Source: Cutaneotrichosporon cavernicola (lineage: Eukaryota; Basidiomycota; Tremellomycetes; Trichosporonales; Trichosporonaceae). From it: 64,000 bases of DNA. Below the pieces are notes generated by a model, which saw only the letters and a list, made by a program, of their open reading frames with translations, had not been told where the DNA came from and searched no databases. Position numbers and translations under genes: made by a program. Positions 31,934 through 42,957 of this stretch are shown piece by piece. Numbering within the stretch: the stretch's first letter is position 1; every line of letters starts with the position of its first letter. The stretch lies in the NCBI RefSeq assembly GCF_030864355.1, contig NC_083395.1, positions 124,001 to 188,000 of the forward strand, written 5' to 3'.

Positions 31934-33400
31934 GCATGAGCATGAGCATGAGCGTCAACTTCCCACCCTGCGGGGTATGCAGGAACGCAGGAACATCTAT
32001 CACGACAACAACCTGGCATTAGGCCTCGGCCTGGCTCTACCCGCCGATTGCCAGGTCATCTGACCAGTCACGGGCACTTTATACTTTCTCCTTCTCAACT
32101 TGGGCTCTTTGTCAATGTATTCATAGGTTCTGGTGCCGTGGACCTGTCCGTGCACGACTATTAGTATCACGCCATTCCCAAAACACCAGGTGACTACCCA
32201 ACTCCTCGTGATCCCCATTTAACGCAAGACGGATTGACAAACATTCATTATAGTCAAATGAAGGCACGTTTCGAGCACTCCCGGCTCAATAGTCAATGAC
32301 CGAGCAAGTCCTGGAATCAGAATCAGCATCATAAAACGACACAACGCTTTGCCCGCGGCACGATGACTCGGTGAAGGGAAAACACCGAGCCCGCCGTTTA
32401 CACTTGGTTCGTGATTGATTCTTAATGGACTACGCCGAAGTATTCCAACTTGCAATGAGGGAGGAACTCACCTCTACACCACACTGACGCCTAATTGCTT
32501 GGTGGATCTGGCTTTAGGCGAGCTCTAATTGCCTGCAAGATCTCACATCCACATACCGCTCGTCCTGCAAGTTTAGGCCCCACAAGTGCCATGTGTGGGG
32601 TCTCTCCGGGCGATTCTGATATACTCCGGATTCCGATATACTCAGGCAGAAATACGTTATACAACGTATTTCAACACGGCATCACCTGGGGGTCTGAAAG
32701 GAGCTCCAGACACGGTCAGACGGGATGCCGCCGCACTGTCTAGGCGCTGCTCTCTCCAGCGCGAGTTTTCAATCTCTGATGAGCTCGACCGTACTATCTG
32801 CTCCTTGGGCGTGAGCATGTCATGTGACGAAAGCCACGCCAGATCCTCATGGCGGATCTGATACCACGCCACTTGACGCCACAATCCAAGTGCATCTCAC
32901 GGCATACAGTGGCTGGTATGTCCACGGTCTCCGATGTGTTGGGATACCTCCAAGAACCATCCTGAGAGGCTCGGGAAAGAAAGGATTGCTCAAACGGGCA
33001 CTGGTCGGATGACAGTACTGTTGAGGCCGACCCAGTGAGACGCCGATCCGACGCGTCTTGAGAACACTCACTCCTCCGCCGGCTGAAACCATGTTTGTGG
33101 CTGCCCATCACTTGCAGGCCTGTTAACCTCCCAGCTTGGGCCGCGCTGGATCCTCCAAATGCAACGTCGCAACGACCTCTCCAGTTCGACTGACGGTCAT
33201 GTCAAGTTCGACTGATGGTCATGTCACTGCAGCTCACACCGGTATGCCATAGCCGCGGGCAGCGCGTCTCGGACCGTGTTCCTGTCTACTTCTCTGGCCT
33301 TGTTGCTGGAGGCCTCTAACTTTTTCTCAGTTATAACCGTCACAGCAGACTGCTGCCTGGTCTGGTCACAGTCCCCGATTGCAGAAACACATGCAGACCT
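31934..33400. other. Gene-poor intergenic region
   Basis: 1.47 kb with no convincing frame. It contains a 22-bp tandem duplication at 33183-33226 (unit starting AGTTCGACTGA). The first ~90 bp may still be coding if the hypothetical gene shifts frame. Confidence 0.4.
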
Positions 33401-34983
33401 CTACGCGCGCAGCCGCGCCAATCGTTCCGGAGTCACCCGGAAACTCTTGGGCATTGCCCTGTCCCACGCCCCCGTACGGATGTAATGAGCGAGCGCCGGG
33501 CCCGTGACGAACATCCGCGCCATGCCTTTGGTCAGCCTGTCAGCCTCCCCATCCAGCCACTCACCGTGTCCACAATACCCCACAGCAACATACTCGCCTC
33601 CCACTTCTCCAACGAGCGGAACATTGTCCTGCGTCACCCCGATTATCCCATTCCACGCATACTCGAGCCCGACCGTGCCGTTGTCGTCGGGCCGATCTTG
33701 TGTTCCTGGGACGCGGGCGGCGGCCTCCATATCCTTTTGTTCGCCAGCAACCCACCCGCCAGAGGGATACATGTCCACCCAAGAACGGAACGCATTGGAC
33801 GCGACGGCGGCGTGCCATCCCGCGTCATTTGTACACCCGAAATTCGCGGCGAGGAGCGGTGCGGGCCATGAGCCGCGCGACGCGCCGAGGACTATACTCC
33901 CGTCTGGGCGGGGGGCACTGGGATTAGTGGTGTGGGGGAGGAGGACATACACCGAATAAAACACCTCTGTCGACTGACGGAGCGAGTAACTCCCCTCCAA
34001 GTCCGGGAAGACGTCACGGCCCGCTGGCGCGCGCGACAACTTGTGCGCCTGGGCTGATATTAGCTGGGTTTCCCTCTCTCAAACCTTCCATTCAACCAGA
34101 CTCACCTCCCTGGGGCTGCACATAACCCTCCAACCCCGCACATCCGCGGTACGCATTCGTAGCCCAGACCACCTTGTTGGCCCTCACCTGTCCTCTTGGC
34201 CCATCCACCATCCACCCGTCTCCCTCCTTCGAGACATGCCACACAGGTGCGTGAGAGAACGCTTTAAATCGCGAATCACTCTCACATAGCCCAATCACGC
34301 CCAACGTCAGCTGGGCCGGATTCAACGTAGCCGCGCGCCACTTTGTCGCCCCAACACAACCCATCCGTGTCTCCGTCTCGGCGCTCAGGTGAGTCGCTGG
34401 CGTCCCACCAGCCGCGACATATGCCTCCAACGCTTTCGCCGAGTGTTCAGCGAATGACGCCGAGAGATGTACGTCGTACGTGTCGCGTTCTGTCCACTCG
34501 CATTCGATCCCGTTCTTGAGTATAAACGCTCCCGTACTTGCATCAGCCCATCCATAAAAAGAAAAAAAAGACTCACCGCTGTAAAGCCACAGCCTCGCTA
34601 CGGAGGATATGGACCGCCTCCTCCTCTCCATGGATCTTTGCGTATCCCGGGAAGCCCCGCCCGGCGTCGGGTCGACAGTGGCCTGCGTTCCGGCCACTTG
34701 CGCCTGATGCGAGGGCGCGCGCTTCCAGCATCACGACGCTGCCTACTGGCGCGCTCTCCGGGGTCTGGGTGGCGCCGGCCTCCGGAGTGGGGTGCTCGTC
34801 GGGAAACAGAAGAGCATGCGCCACCACCGCACCACACAGGCCCCCGCCGATCACCACAATGTCAGCGGAAGCGGGGAGGGGTTCGTGTTGGCGCGCGTTG
34901 AGTAGGGGATGCGAGGAGACGGTACGTTGCCATAGCGAGAGGTTTGCGAGCGGCACTGGGAGGCCTGGTGGTGGTTCGATCAT
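33401..34983 (-). CDS. FAD-dependent oxidoreductase, DAO family, 496 aa
   Basis: Three exons (34577-34983, 34106-34536, 33401-34053) with 40- and 52-nt introns give a closed 1491-nt frame. The FAD-binding motif is SADIVVIGGGLCGAVVAHALL, followed by the fungal DAO signature LEARALASGASGRNAGHCRPD. The C-terminus has GVTQDNVPLVGEV and YVAVGYCGHGEWL, typical of this family's second FAD-contact region. Probably an amine or amino-acid (glycine/sarcosine-like) oxidase; the substrate is not evident. No targeting peptide is obvious, and the C-terminus (LARLRA) is not a clear peroxisomal signal. Confidence 0.87.
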
Positions 34984-35825
34984 ACTGAGAGAGTGTGAGA
35001 GTGAGATCTCACGGACATGTCCGAGTCGGAGGGCCCTGGCTGGACTGGCTGGACTGGCTGGACTTTTCCACTATCTGCATCCGATCTGAACTGCACTGGT
35101 GTAGTGTATCTGGCTAGCTCGTTCAAGTCGAGTAAATGGGCGAGGACCGATGCCGCATCCAGGTATGATAAAATGGTCTTGCGAAGAAGGGCTGTGGGTT
35201 TCGCCCACAAACCCACAAACGTGACTTGGCTCTTCAACACAAGCCGACGCTGCCAGATGTCTATCATCTCGGCAACCACGTACTGTTTCTTGCAGTCCAG
35301 TCCAAGTCCCATGTCCTCCATGCCCATATCCTCCATGTCCCACGTCCCATGCTCTACAATTCCGGCGTGACGGTCACGGCGTCACGTCACGGCCAAACAT
35401 GCCGACATGCTTCAAGCTCATCGCCTGGTGCCTGCCAGCCGTTAGCATGTCGTTAGGCCTTCGCAAGGCCGTTTCAGACGCGACGCGACGTGCAGGGTTG
35501 GGGTTGGGTCATGGTGGCTGATACTGACGGCACTCGAGGCTGTAAACAAGCCGTCTTTTCAGGTCGCTGTCCGACACGGTCCATTCCTGCTGCCCAGGCA
35601 TCTCTCGCCGCCCCTCCGCTCTAGTCATGAATTCATTCTAGAAGTACAGTCCGCCGCAGCAAAGTTCAAGCTTCAGGACGGCAAGGGGCATGTGTGGTGA
35701 CGTGTGGCGTGGTCGCAGACTGGTTCGTGCGTGTCATGGCGATGGCGCGCAGCGCCGCGAAAGCGGGTTGTAGTCTTGTAGTCTATGTATGCGGAGTAGT
35801 AGGGTAATAAGACGCGGACGGGGCG
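34984..35825. other. Intergenic region
   Basis: 842 bp, promoter of the DAO-family gene and 3' region of the RRM gene. GGCTGGACTGGCTGGACTGGC (9-bp unit, ~35039-35063) is repeated close to the DAO start. No gene is seen. Confidence 0.4.
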
Positions 35826-37676
35826 CTAAAGATCCAGCTCCTCGCGTGTCCGCGCATTCTCCTCATCATCCTCCTCGCGATGGCGGCCAAGCGCCTGCGC
35901 CCCAGGCACACCACGCAGCGAGCTCGACCCCGGCCGCAGCGTACCCATCCCACTCGAGAAGCCGCGCGACTCGCCAACAGGACCGCGCGGGTTCCTTAGC
36001 GGCACAGTGTTGTGCGACTGCGACGAGCCCGACTCGGAAGAGCCGGGGCCTTCACGGTCTAGCGCAAGGTCCGCGCGCTCGCGGTCAATGCTGCGGTCGA
36101 GGTTGGTACGCTTGAGGCCCTCGGGAAGAGGAGGCACGGGAGGTGCACCAATCACCGTCCCAAAGAATGTGTTGAACGTGCCCGAGCCGTGCCCGTGTCC
36201 GTTGAGGCGACGCCCGTGCGACGCACCCATCGACGCGTACTCGCGCCCGGCAATAATGCCGCCCGCCGCCTCGGCGCGCAGGCTGCCGCTTGAGCGCTGA
36301 GGCGTGAGACTGCGCGAAGGGTCGCGCGCGACGACTGGGCCATTGAACCCGCGCAGGTCAGGCATCGACTTCTTGATTCTTAAGCCAGGTGTGGGACCCT
36401 CGTACGGCGCTAAGAAGGACGTCGTACGCGGCTCCTGGCGCTGAGGCGCCTCCTTGGTGACAACGACACACTTGGAGTCGCCGTCGCCCTTGTTAATGCT
36501 CGTGAGCTGCAGCTTGGCGGCAATCATGTGCACCGTGCGGCGCTCCTTGGCGTTGAGGTTGCGCGAAAACACGAGCTCGTCGCGGTAGCGATCCTCCTTG
36601 AACATGTAGATCATGTTGTAGATGCGGAGCGTCTCGGTATCGTTCAGGTCGAGGTTCATCAGCATGGGCGTCGGGTCCGAGTTGGTCGACGCAGCCGAGT
36701 GCGGCGGGCTGCGGTCCTCGACCGCGTCAAACGAAATCTGGGGATGGTGGCCGTTCTGTTGCTGCTGGTGCTGGAGCTGCTGCTGGCGAGGGAAGGGGGC
36801 CACCTCGGCAAGGTGCTGCTGCTTGACAGCGTCCATCTGCAGACTCTTCATGCGCTTGATGGCCTTTTCACGTTCGATGCGGTCCTTCTCGCCGGGCTGG
36901 AGCACCTTCTTGTACTCGACCCGGAGTTTGCGGCCCTGGACGTCGTAGCCGTTGAGCGCAGCGACGACGCTCGCCGCCTCCTCCGGCATGCGGAAGTTGG
37001 CAAACGCGAGACCTCGGAACACACCATTGTCGTGGTGGTAGTTGAAAGCGTACGGGAGCGGGGCGCCCAGTGACTCGATAATGCTCAGCAGCGTCTCACG
37101 CGACACGGCAAACGGAATGTTCTTGATCACAATAGCCGTCGGAATCACATCGTCGTCGGGGGTGGGGATTGACGCGTTACGCCACACCTGCTGGCGCGGC
37201 GCGGGCGCCATCTGCTGCGCACCGTATGGCGCGCCGTACGCAGGCGCCGGGACAGCGTTGGCAAGGTAGTTGGGCGGCGGCGATGGCGCTACGCCCATCG
37301 ACGGGAACGGGTCCATTGAGAACGAGGGGTAGTACGGTTGACCGGGGGTGTTGACAGCATTGGCAGAAGGCGGGAGCGACGGGGGAGAGTTTGCGTCGCG
37401 GCGGAACGAGTCATAAAGGCGTCCATCGGGGATCGGGAGGTCGAACCAGGCCTGCAGAATGAGATGAGCACCGTGGCTATGACTTACCGATGGGATGCCA
37501 TGGCGTCCACGCTTCGGGCTTGCCGTCCATCCCCGAGTCGGAACGCCCGGCGGCGTTGCGATGGGCGGACCGAACGCACCATTGTAGGGGTAGTCGGACT
37601 GAACACCGTACGGCGCTGGCGATATAGACAGCGCGTGCAGGTTGGGGAGCGGGGGAGACGGATGCTGGTGGCTCAT
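35826..37676 (-). CDS. RRM protein of the Pin4/Mdt1-Cip1/Cip2 type, 604 aa
   Basis: RNA-binding post-transcriptional regulator. An RRM spans about residues 170-250 with RNP2 IVIKNIPF and RNP1 RGLAFANF. It is followed by the basic helix EKAIKRMKSLQMDAVKQQ and an R3H-like segment (LRIYNMIYMFKEDRYRDEL ... ERRTVHMIAAKL). Flanks are Pro/Ser/Gln-rich. In yeast Pin4 acts in cell-cycle and DNA-damage response, and S. pombe Cip1/Cip2 modulate stress mRNA. The frame is open across 37452-37487, but that stretch is a 36-nt intron (GTAAGT ... CTGCAG); removing twelve codons joins GIPS to AWFDLPIPDG. The start at 37676 (MSHQHPSPPLPNL) follows a very long A/G-rich leader. Confidence 0.88.
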   Translation of the reverse strand: MSHQHPSPPLPNLHALSISPAPYGVQSDYPYNGAFGPPIATPPGVPTRGWTASPKRGRHGIPSVSHSHGAHLILQAWFDLPIPDGRLYDSFRRDANSPPSLPPSANAVNTPGQPYYPSFSMDPFPSMGVAPSPPPNYLANAVPAPAYGAPYGAQQMAPAPRQQVWRNASIPTPDDDVIPTAIVIKNIPFAVSRETLLSIIESLGAPLPYAFNYHHDNGVFRGLAFANFRMPEEAASVVAALNGYDVQGRKLRVEYKKVLQPGEKDRIEREKAIKRMKSLQMDAVKQQHLAEVAPFPRQQQLQHQQQQNGHHPQISFDAVEDRSPPHSAASTNSDPTPMLMNLDLNDTETLRIYNMIYMFKEDRYRDELVFSRNLNAKERRTVHMIAAKLQLTSINKGDGDSKCVVVTKEAPQRQEPRTTSFLAPYEGPTPGLRIKKSMPDLRGFNGPVVARDPSRSLTPQRSSGSLRAEAAGGIIAGREYASMGASHGRRLNGHGHGSGTFNTFFGTVIGAPPVPPLPEGLKRTNLDRSIDRERADLALDREGPGSSESGSSQSHNTVPLRNPRGPVGESRGFSSGMGTLRPGSSSLRGVPGAQALGRHREEDDEENARTREELDL

Positions 37677-39736
37677 GATGGCGTCAAGTCGAGTAGGATT
37701 AGCTTTGAGAACGGCAAAGTAAACAGCCGTCCTTGCTGGATCGGTACGTCGTTACAGATGGCTGCGTCTAAGCGCGCTCTGGCATAAAGTTGAGAAGAGG
37801 CGACGGTGGTGGCGAAGGCGTGTTGCTGTTGTTGTTGTTGATGTGAGATGTTTGGACAGGGAGAGTAAGGGGTTGGGTTCCAAGTAACGGTGTCGAGCAC
37901 GGAGATGGAGGGGGTTGGGGATGTGGAGCAAAGAGAAAAGATGAGGAGAGAGCGTGTGATGTGTGGATAGAAGTGTTGAGCTGTGTAACGCTCAATTGGC
38001 AGAAAGAGTTGGAGTTGTAGAGATGGCGATGCGTCGTTACTCGTGAGCAGGGGGGTTCGAGTTGAAGGCTTTGTTGTTGATCAGCTGGTGCTTGGGTCTT
38101 GGGTTCGTTAGGGGGGGTGAGACAAGATTGAAAGTTGAGTGTATGTGGAGTAATGCGTGTGTAGGTGTGTCTTTGAGGATGACTTTGGTGGCCTTTGGGC
38201 TGATGAGATGTGGGTATTCAAGGGTGGGATGATGAGTAGAGTTGACGACAAGTGATGAGAATGAGGGGAGAGTGAGAGAGGGGATGTGAGAGAGTGAGAG
38301 AGAGTTGGGGGAGGAGGGGAAGGGTGTGTTGATGATCAAGTTGGAGGGAGAGGAAGGGTGAGATGTGAGGAATGAATTAGAGTGAGAGACGAGACGAGCT
38401 AGTAGACTTTGGTAGGATGGGATGGAGGGAAGGTTGTCTGCGGAGGGTGGATGTGGGTGGGCCTTTGTCAAAGAATCACCATGCAAGAGCTCCCAGTCTC
38501 TAGTAGTACAAGGTGAACGCGGGGCGGTATCAGAAGCATGTTGTTGTGGCTTGCTTACTTGGTCTCTGTACCACCCCCACCCGAGGCTCCAGACGCGAGG
38601 ATGTCTAGAGCCAGCCAAAGCAAAGCAGACGTGTACCCAGCCAGGTGCCAGGTGCCCAGGTTATAGAGCTAGCCACCCTAAGGGATTTTTTTTTTCAACT
38701 CAACCCTTCTCATACCCTCACACACACACTCTCACTCTCCTGCATCCAACAACTTTATTCATAGTGGCGCCGCCTTCTGTCATAAGGAACATGACTTGCT
38801 GTCTCAACCTCTCAATGTTGCAAACTGTTAACGGCAGATTAGGTTGTCTTGACTATTGCAGGCAGGGGGTAAAGGGGCAGTGGGGGGGGGGTGCAAGGGT
38901 CAGCCAATCTAAGGTTCCAGTTGTGTTCAGGGTGTTCAGCCGGTGTACCCGGTCCGTACAATTTCCACCCTGGCACATTGCGCAGCCGTTGGTGGATGAC
39001 CGAGGGCCAGGTCGAGACGCAGTCGTGCCTGGATTATTGGTTCTTCCCGTCAATTCTGCTTTCTACAAAGTGGGGTTCCTATGTTCCCATTAGCCCTTTT
39101 AATCGCACTCTATTTATTCATCCTAACCGCATAAACACACAAATATAAATAGCCAGATGGTGAGACGGCGACGCCACCAAGAGGTGGGCGAGGCGAGTTG
39201 GCGTACTTGTTGCCTGTCATCCGGTCACGCCTCTGAGTATCCGAGTGCTTGGGTATGTGTCCAGTGTCCTCTGCAGAATCTGTCGTCTCAGCATACTTGC
39301 AAGCAGTGCAAGGGGTTGAATGGCGATTTTAATTTGCACGTGACTCTCACGTGGCTTGATCTCCATGGTATTGCTGTGGCGCTGTGAGTTACGTCATTGT
39401 CATTCAGTCAGTTGCGCAGTAACTGATCTCACTGTGCTTGGCATTGGACGCCGGGGCGGGGGGGGGGGGGGTTCCTTGGGGGGTATGAGGGAATGAGGGG
39501 GTAAGGTCATGATTAGGTTGGTGGTGGGTAAGTGACCTAACTACAATCCCGCCCATCGTTACAAAGCAATACTGTCCTAACTGATATTTGTACACACTAC
39601 AGACAGCAAACTACACATACACACACACAGCCTCCTCCATCCTGACCATCTTCATCATCTGAGACATCTTCCTTCTTCCATCACACCTTCCTTCCTTCCT
39701 TCCATCCATCCATCCATCCATACCAATCGTCCCACA
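37677..39736. promoter_or_regulatory. Divergent region, RRM gene / vWA gene, long leaders
   Basis: 2.06 kb. 37790-38420 is strongly strand-asymmetric (G/A-rich on +, so C/T-rich in the RRM transcript), consistent with a long pyrimidine-rich 5' leader. The Ser/Pro/His frame at 38037-38618 is a product of that composition. A homopolymeric G run lies at ~39451-39471 and tetranucleotide repeats at 39690-39720. No gene is supported. Confidence 0.45.
39690..39721. repeat. CTTC/CATC tetranucleotide repeat in 5' leader
   Basis: CTTCCTTCCTTCCTTC passes into CATCCATCCATCCATC about 16 bp before the vWA gene start codon. Confidence 0.85.
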
Positions 39737-41911
39737 ATGGGCCTCGCATCAAAGCTCGCAGCAGCGCAGAACAACCCCTCGGGCGCAGCATTCGGCGCTC
39801 CCGCCGCTGGCGCTCCTCCCGGCGTCCCCCCAGGCCAGTACGGTGCGCCCGGCGCACCGCCCCCCGTCCCCGGTGGCAGGTGAGTTGGAATTGTCCCCGT
39901 GTTTGGGAAACAAGGTGGCGATTCATCATGGCGATTCATGGCCATACCAACTGGTCTGAGACGGCCTTAGCGCGGATGGACTGGTTCGGTTCCAAGTGGC
40001 ACCAGACTGCCCCACAATGCCTCCGCACGCCCGTAGTCCAAAGTGAACGATGGACGCGTGAGCGAGGTGGAGGCCGATTCCTCGCCCTAGCTGCGCGAGC
40101 CACTTTTGTCTCGCTACCGCCACCCATCCATGGTACCTCGACGCTGTGCTCGCACAGCATTGTCAGTTCATTGGCATGGTCAACTGGTTATCTGTTCATC
40201 CTTGGGATTCAACGTCTCCTAATCATCCTTCCTCATATGTCTTACTCTACCCCTGTTCCCAATCGCCTACCCACCTACTACTGGAACCAGGTGCAGAACG
40301 CTTACGTCAGGCCTGCTCAGCCCGGTGCCCCAGGCGCTCCCGGCGCGTACGGCCAGCAGCCACAGTACGGCCAGCCGCAGCAGCAACAGTACGGACAGCA
40401 GCAGGGACAGTATGGCCAGCCTGGTCAGCAGCCCGGCCAGTACGGTCAGCCCGGCCAGCAGCAGTACGGCCAGCAGCCCGGTCAGCCGGGTCAGTACGGT
40501 GCGCGCCCAGGGCAGCCTGGTCAGCCTGGGCAGCCCCAGTACGGGCAGCAGCCTGGTCAGCCTGGGCAGCCCCAGTACGGGCAGCAGCCTGGTCAGCCTG
40601 GGCAGCCTCAGTACGGCCAGCAGCCTGGTCAGCCAGGCCAGCCCCAGTACGGCCAGCAGCCAGGGCAGTACGGCCAGCAGCCTGGCCAGTATGGACAGCC
40701 TCCGCAGGGGCAGTACGGCCAGCCGCAGCAGCAGTTTGGGCAGCAGCCGGGCCAGTACGGCCAGCAGCAGCAGTATGGCCAGCAGCCCGGCCAGTACGGC
40801 GCACAGCCTGGCGCCCCGATGGGCGCCATGACCGGCGGCGCGGGTGGCGTGAACCCGCAGCAGCTCCTCCCCCTCCTCCAGCACTGCGTGCAGGACCAGA
40901 ACCTGCAGGCATTCTACCCGCCCGGCTCGCTTGAGCCGATTGCGCAGCGCGTTGCCGCCTCGGGTGCCCTTCCGAAGATTGCACAGGAGTGGCGCCTGCC
41001 GATGGAGATTGCTATCGACCTCGTCAAGATGTGCCTCTTCGACTTTGTTCTCTACGTTGACGACTCGGGCTCAATGGCGTTCGAGGAGAACGGCGAACGT
41101 ATCGACGACCTCAAGCTGTGAGCATGTCCGAGAAAGCGCTGACTGGCAGCATTGTGTCGCGCGTCGCGACGGCGACGGCCCTCTTTGACAGTGACGGCAT
41201 CCAGGTCCGCTTCATGAACTCGCCCACCCAGGGCGACAACATCACCAACGAGCCTGCCGCCATGAACCTGATCCAGCACGTCAAGTTCTCGGGTCTCACG
41301 CCCCTCGGCACAAACCTCATGAGCAAAGTTCTCGAGCCGCTCGTCCTCCGACCCGCGCGCATGAACCAGCTCCAGAAGCCCGTTGTCGTCATCACCATCA
41401 CGGACGGCACGCCTGCTGGCGAGAATCGCGACGAGGTGTTCAACGTCATCCAGCGCGTCGACCAGGAGCTCTCGCGAACGCGCTACGGCCGCGACGCGGT
41501 GTCGTACCGTGAGTACAGGCGGAGCATGTGTACAGCGTCTAGCTGGAGATGCCCTGGGATCAGCTGACACGCAGAGTTCGCCCAGGTAGGCAACGACCAG
41601 AAGGCTCAGGCGTTCCTTGAGACGCTCGACAACCACCCTGTCGTCGGCACCCTCGTCGACTGCACATCGAACTTTGAGAGCGAGCAGGCTGAGATGATGC
41701 GCACGACGGGCATTGAGCGTGAGTACAGCAAGACTGGGAGACGGAGCCGAGCGTCGAGCGGACTGCCGGACCACGTTTCGTGCTCGCAGGCTGTGACGCC
41801 GTAACCCAGCTAACCGCAGTCACCCCCGAGACGTGGCTCGTCAAGCTGCTCATGGGCCCGATCGACTCATCGTACGACTCGAAGGACGAGGCGGGTCCTC
41901 CCCGGCGCTAA
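39737..41911 (+). CDS. von Willebrand factor A-domain protein with Q/P/G/Y repeat, 514 aa
   Basis: Five exons: 39737-39879, 40311-41117, 41150-41508, 41575-41718 and 41820-41911. The joined frame is 1545 nt. The ~430-nt first intron is long, and its acceptor (CTTACGTCAG|G, 40310) was chosen because it alone restores frame, so it is less certain. The N-terminus [11 protein letters not shown] is followed by a long QPGQ/QYGQ repeat (residues ~60-210), a helical linker, then a vWA domain whose MIDAS reads DDSGSM with the TDGTPAG and SVDQEL-like elements. The catalogue of vWA proteins with PQ-rich heads is large. A cytosolic binding/scaffold role is inferred only. Confidence 0.82.
40513..40656 (+). 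repeat. 36-bp coding minisatellite, four copies
   Basis: Near-perfect 36-bp units begin at 40513, 40549, 40585 and 40621. Each encodes [12 protein letters not shown]. They sit inside a larger QPGQYGQ-like region spanning ~40353-40810. Confidence 0.9.
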
Positions 41912-42399
41912 GCTAATTGGGCTCTGATAATCTGTGAAGAAATGTGTCCCTTGTCCAAGCGTGTCCAAGTGGTACAGAAGTTATAGTCTAGTGATACTAG
42001 TATGAATCGTGTGATCTAGCTTGTGCTTTATCGCAAATCTCGTAGATGGCGCGGCCGTGTTCCTCGGGCGCAGTATCGACTGGTTCGTGGGACGCCCCCG
42101 AGAGCTGGTCTCATGCGCAAGCCAGCCTGTGTTCCTCAACTGCTGTCTTGGTGTCTTGAGCTGTCAGATGACGGACAAACGAGTATGGTAGTAGCCTACT
42201 TGAACCGCACTGTGTCGCGCGGTCACCCCAGAATTGGGTGAGGAGATGGCGGAAATAGGATTGTTTGGATCCCCAGTGGAATGACGCTGTGTTTGGATCC
42301 CAATCGGAATGACGCTGTTGGTCTTGGGGAGAGCAGTCATGGCGTCTTGAGACTCTTGATAAGGGACCAAGACGCCAGAGCCTCCAGTCCCAAAAAAGT
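41912..42399. other. Intergenic region with 28-bp tandem duplication
   Basis: 488 bp between the vWA gene and tRNA-Gly. GTTTGGATCC...GGAATGACGCTGT occurs twice in tandem at 42263-42290 and 42291-42318. No gene is seen. Confidence 0.5.
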
Positions 42400-42478
42400 T
42401 ACACTGACGGGGATTCGAACCCCGGTCAAGTGCTATTCCATTGGAAGGCACTTATGCTAACCACTACACTATCAGTGT
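42400..42478 (-). tRNA. tRNA-Gly (TCC) with 7-nt intron
   Basis: Read on the minus strand, it has acceptor ACACTGA/TCAGTGT, D stem GTGT/GCAT with AGTGGTTA loop, T arm CGGGG-TTCGAAT-CCCCG and discriminator A. The anticodon stem AGTGC/GCACT encloses 14 nt. Removing a 7-nt intron after position 37 leaves loop CTTCCAA with anticodon TCC. A TTTTTT Pol III terminator lies just downstream (42392-42397). The isotype is read from the anticodon and the familiar TAGTGTAGTGGTTA...CTTCCAA pattern. Exact intron borders may shift by one base. Confidence 0.82.
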
Positions 42479-42957
42479 GGCTGATGTCGGGGATCTTAAG
42501 TACGGCTTTATTGGGCAGGACTGGATGATTCGGCTACCGTGGGAAAAGTCCCTTGGCTGCGGCTAGGTTCGCACTGACTGTCCATAGAGTCTCCCCTTTC
42601 TTCAAGGCTGGGCACCCTTCCACCAACACACGCCACGCACGCCGCATTCCGGTTGTACTGTTCCACAACCCACACACCGCCGCCCACACTCTTACTCTCT
42701 CACTCGTACATGCCACGGTACAGCCGCGTGGCGGCGGCAGGCTACTAAATATGGGTGCCGAGTCTAGGGCATATACATGGGTTTCCGTCAGACTGGTCCG
42801 CGATCCGTGATTAGGGTGGTTGTGCGTGTCCGTGCGGCTGCGCTTGACGCTTGGCGCTTTGTCGCGTGTCGCTTGTCGCTTGTCGCTTGTCGCTTGGCCG
42901 CCGGGTCGCAGCTGCAATCTAACCCGTTGAATGTGCAACAGGAGACCTGAATTGCGC
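42479..42957. other. Intergenic region between tRNA-Gly and RasGAP gene
   Basis: 479 bp; no gene. A 7-bp CGCTTGT repeat (four copies, ~42867-42897) lies just past the RasGAP stop codon. Confidence 0.45.

Noticed and set aside
38037..38618. Ser/Pro/His-rich 193-residue frame
   Set aside because: Results from a pyrimidine-rich leader; no ATG context, domain or codon bias.
40513..40656. Regularly spaced repeats, CRISPR-like at first sight
   Set aside because: In-frame coding minisatellite without spacers, in a eukaryote.
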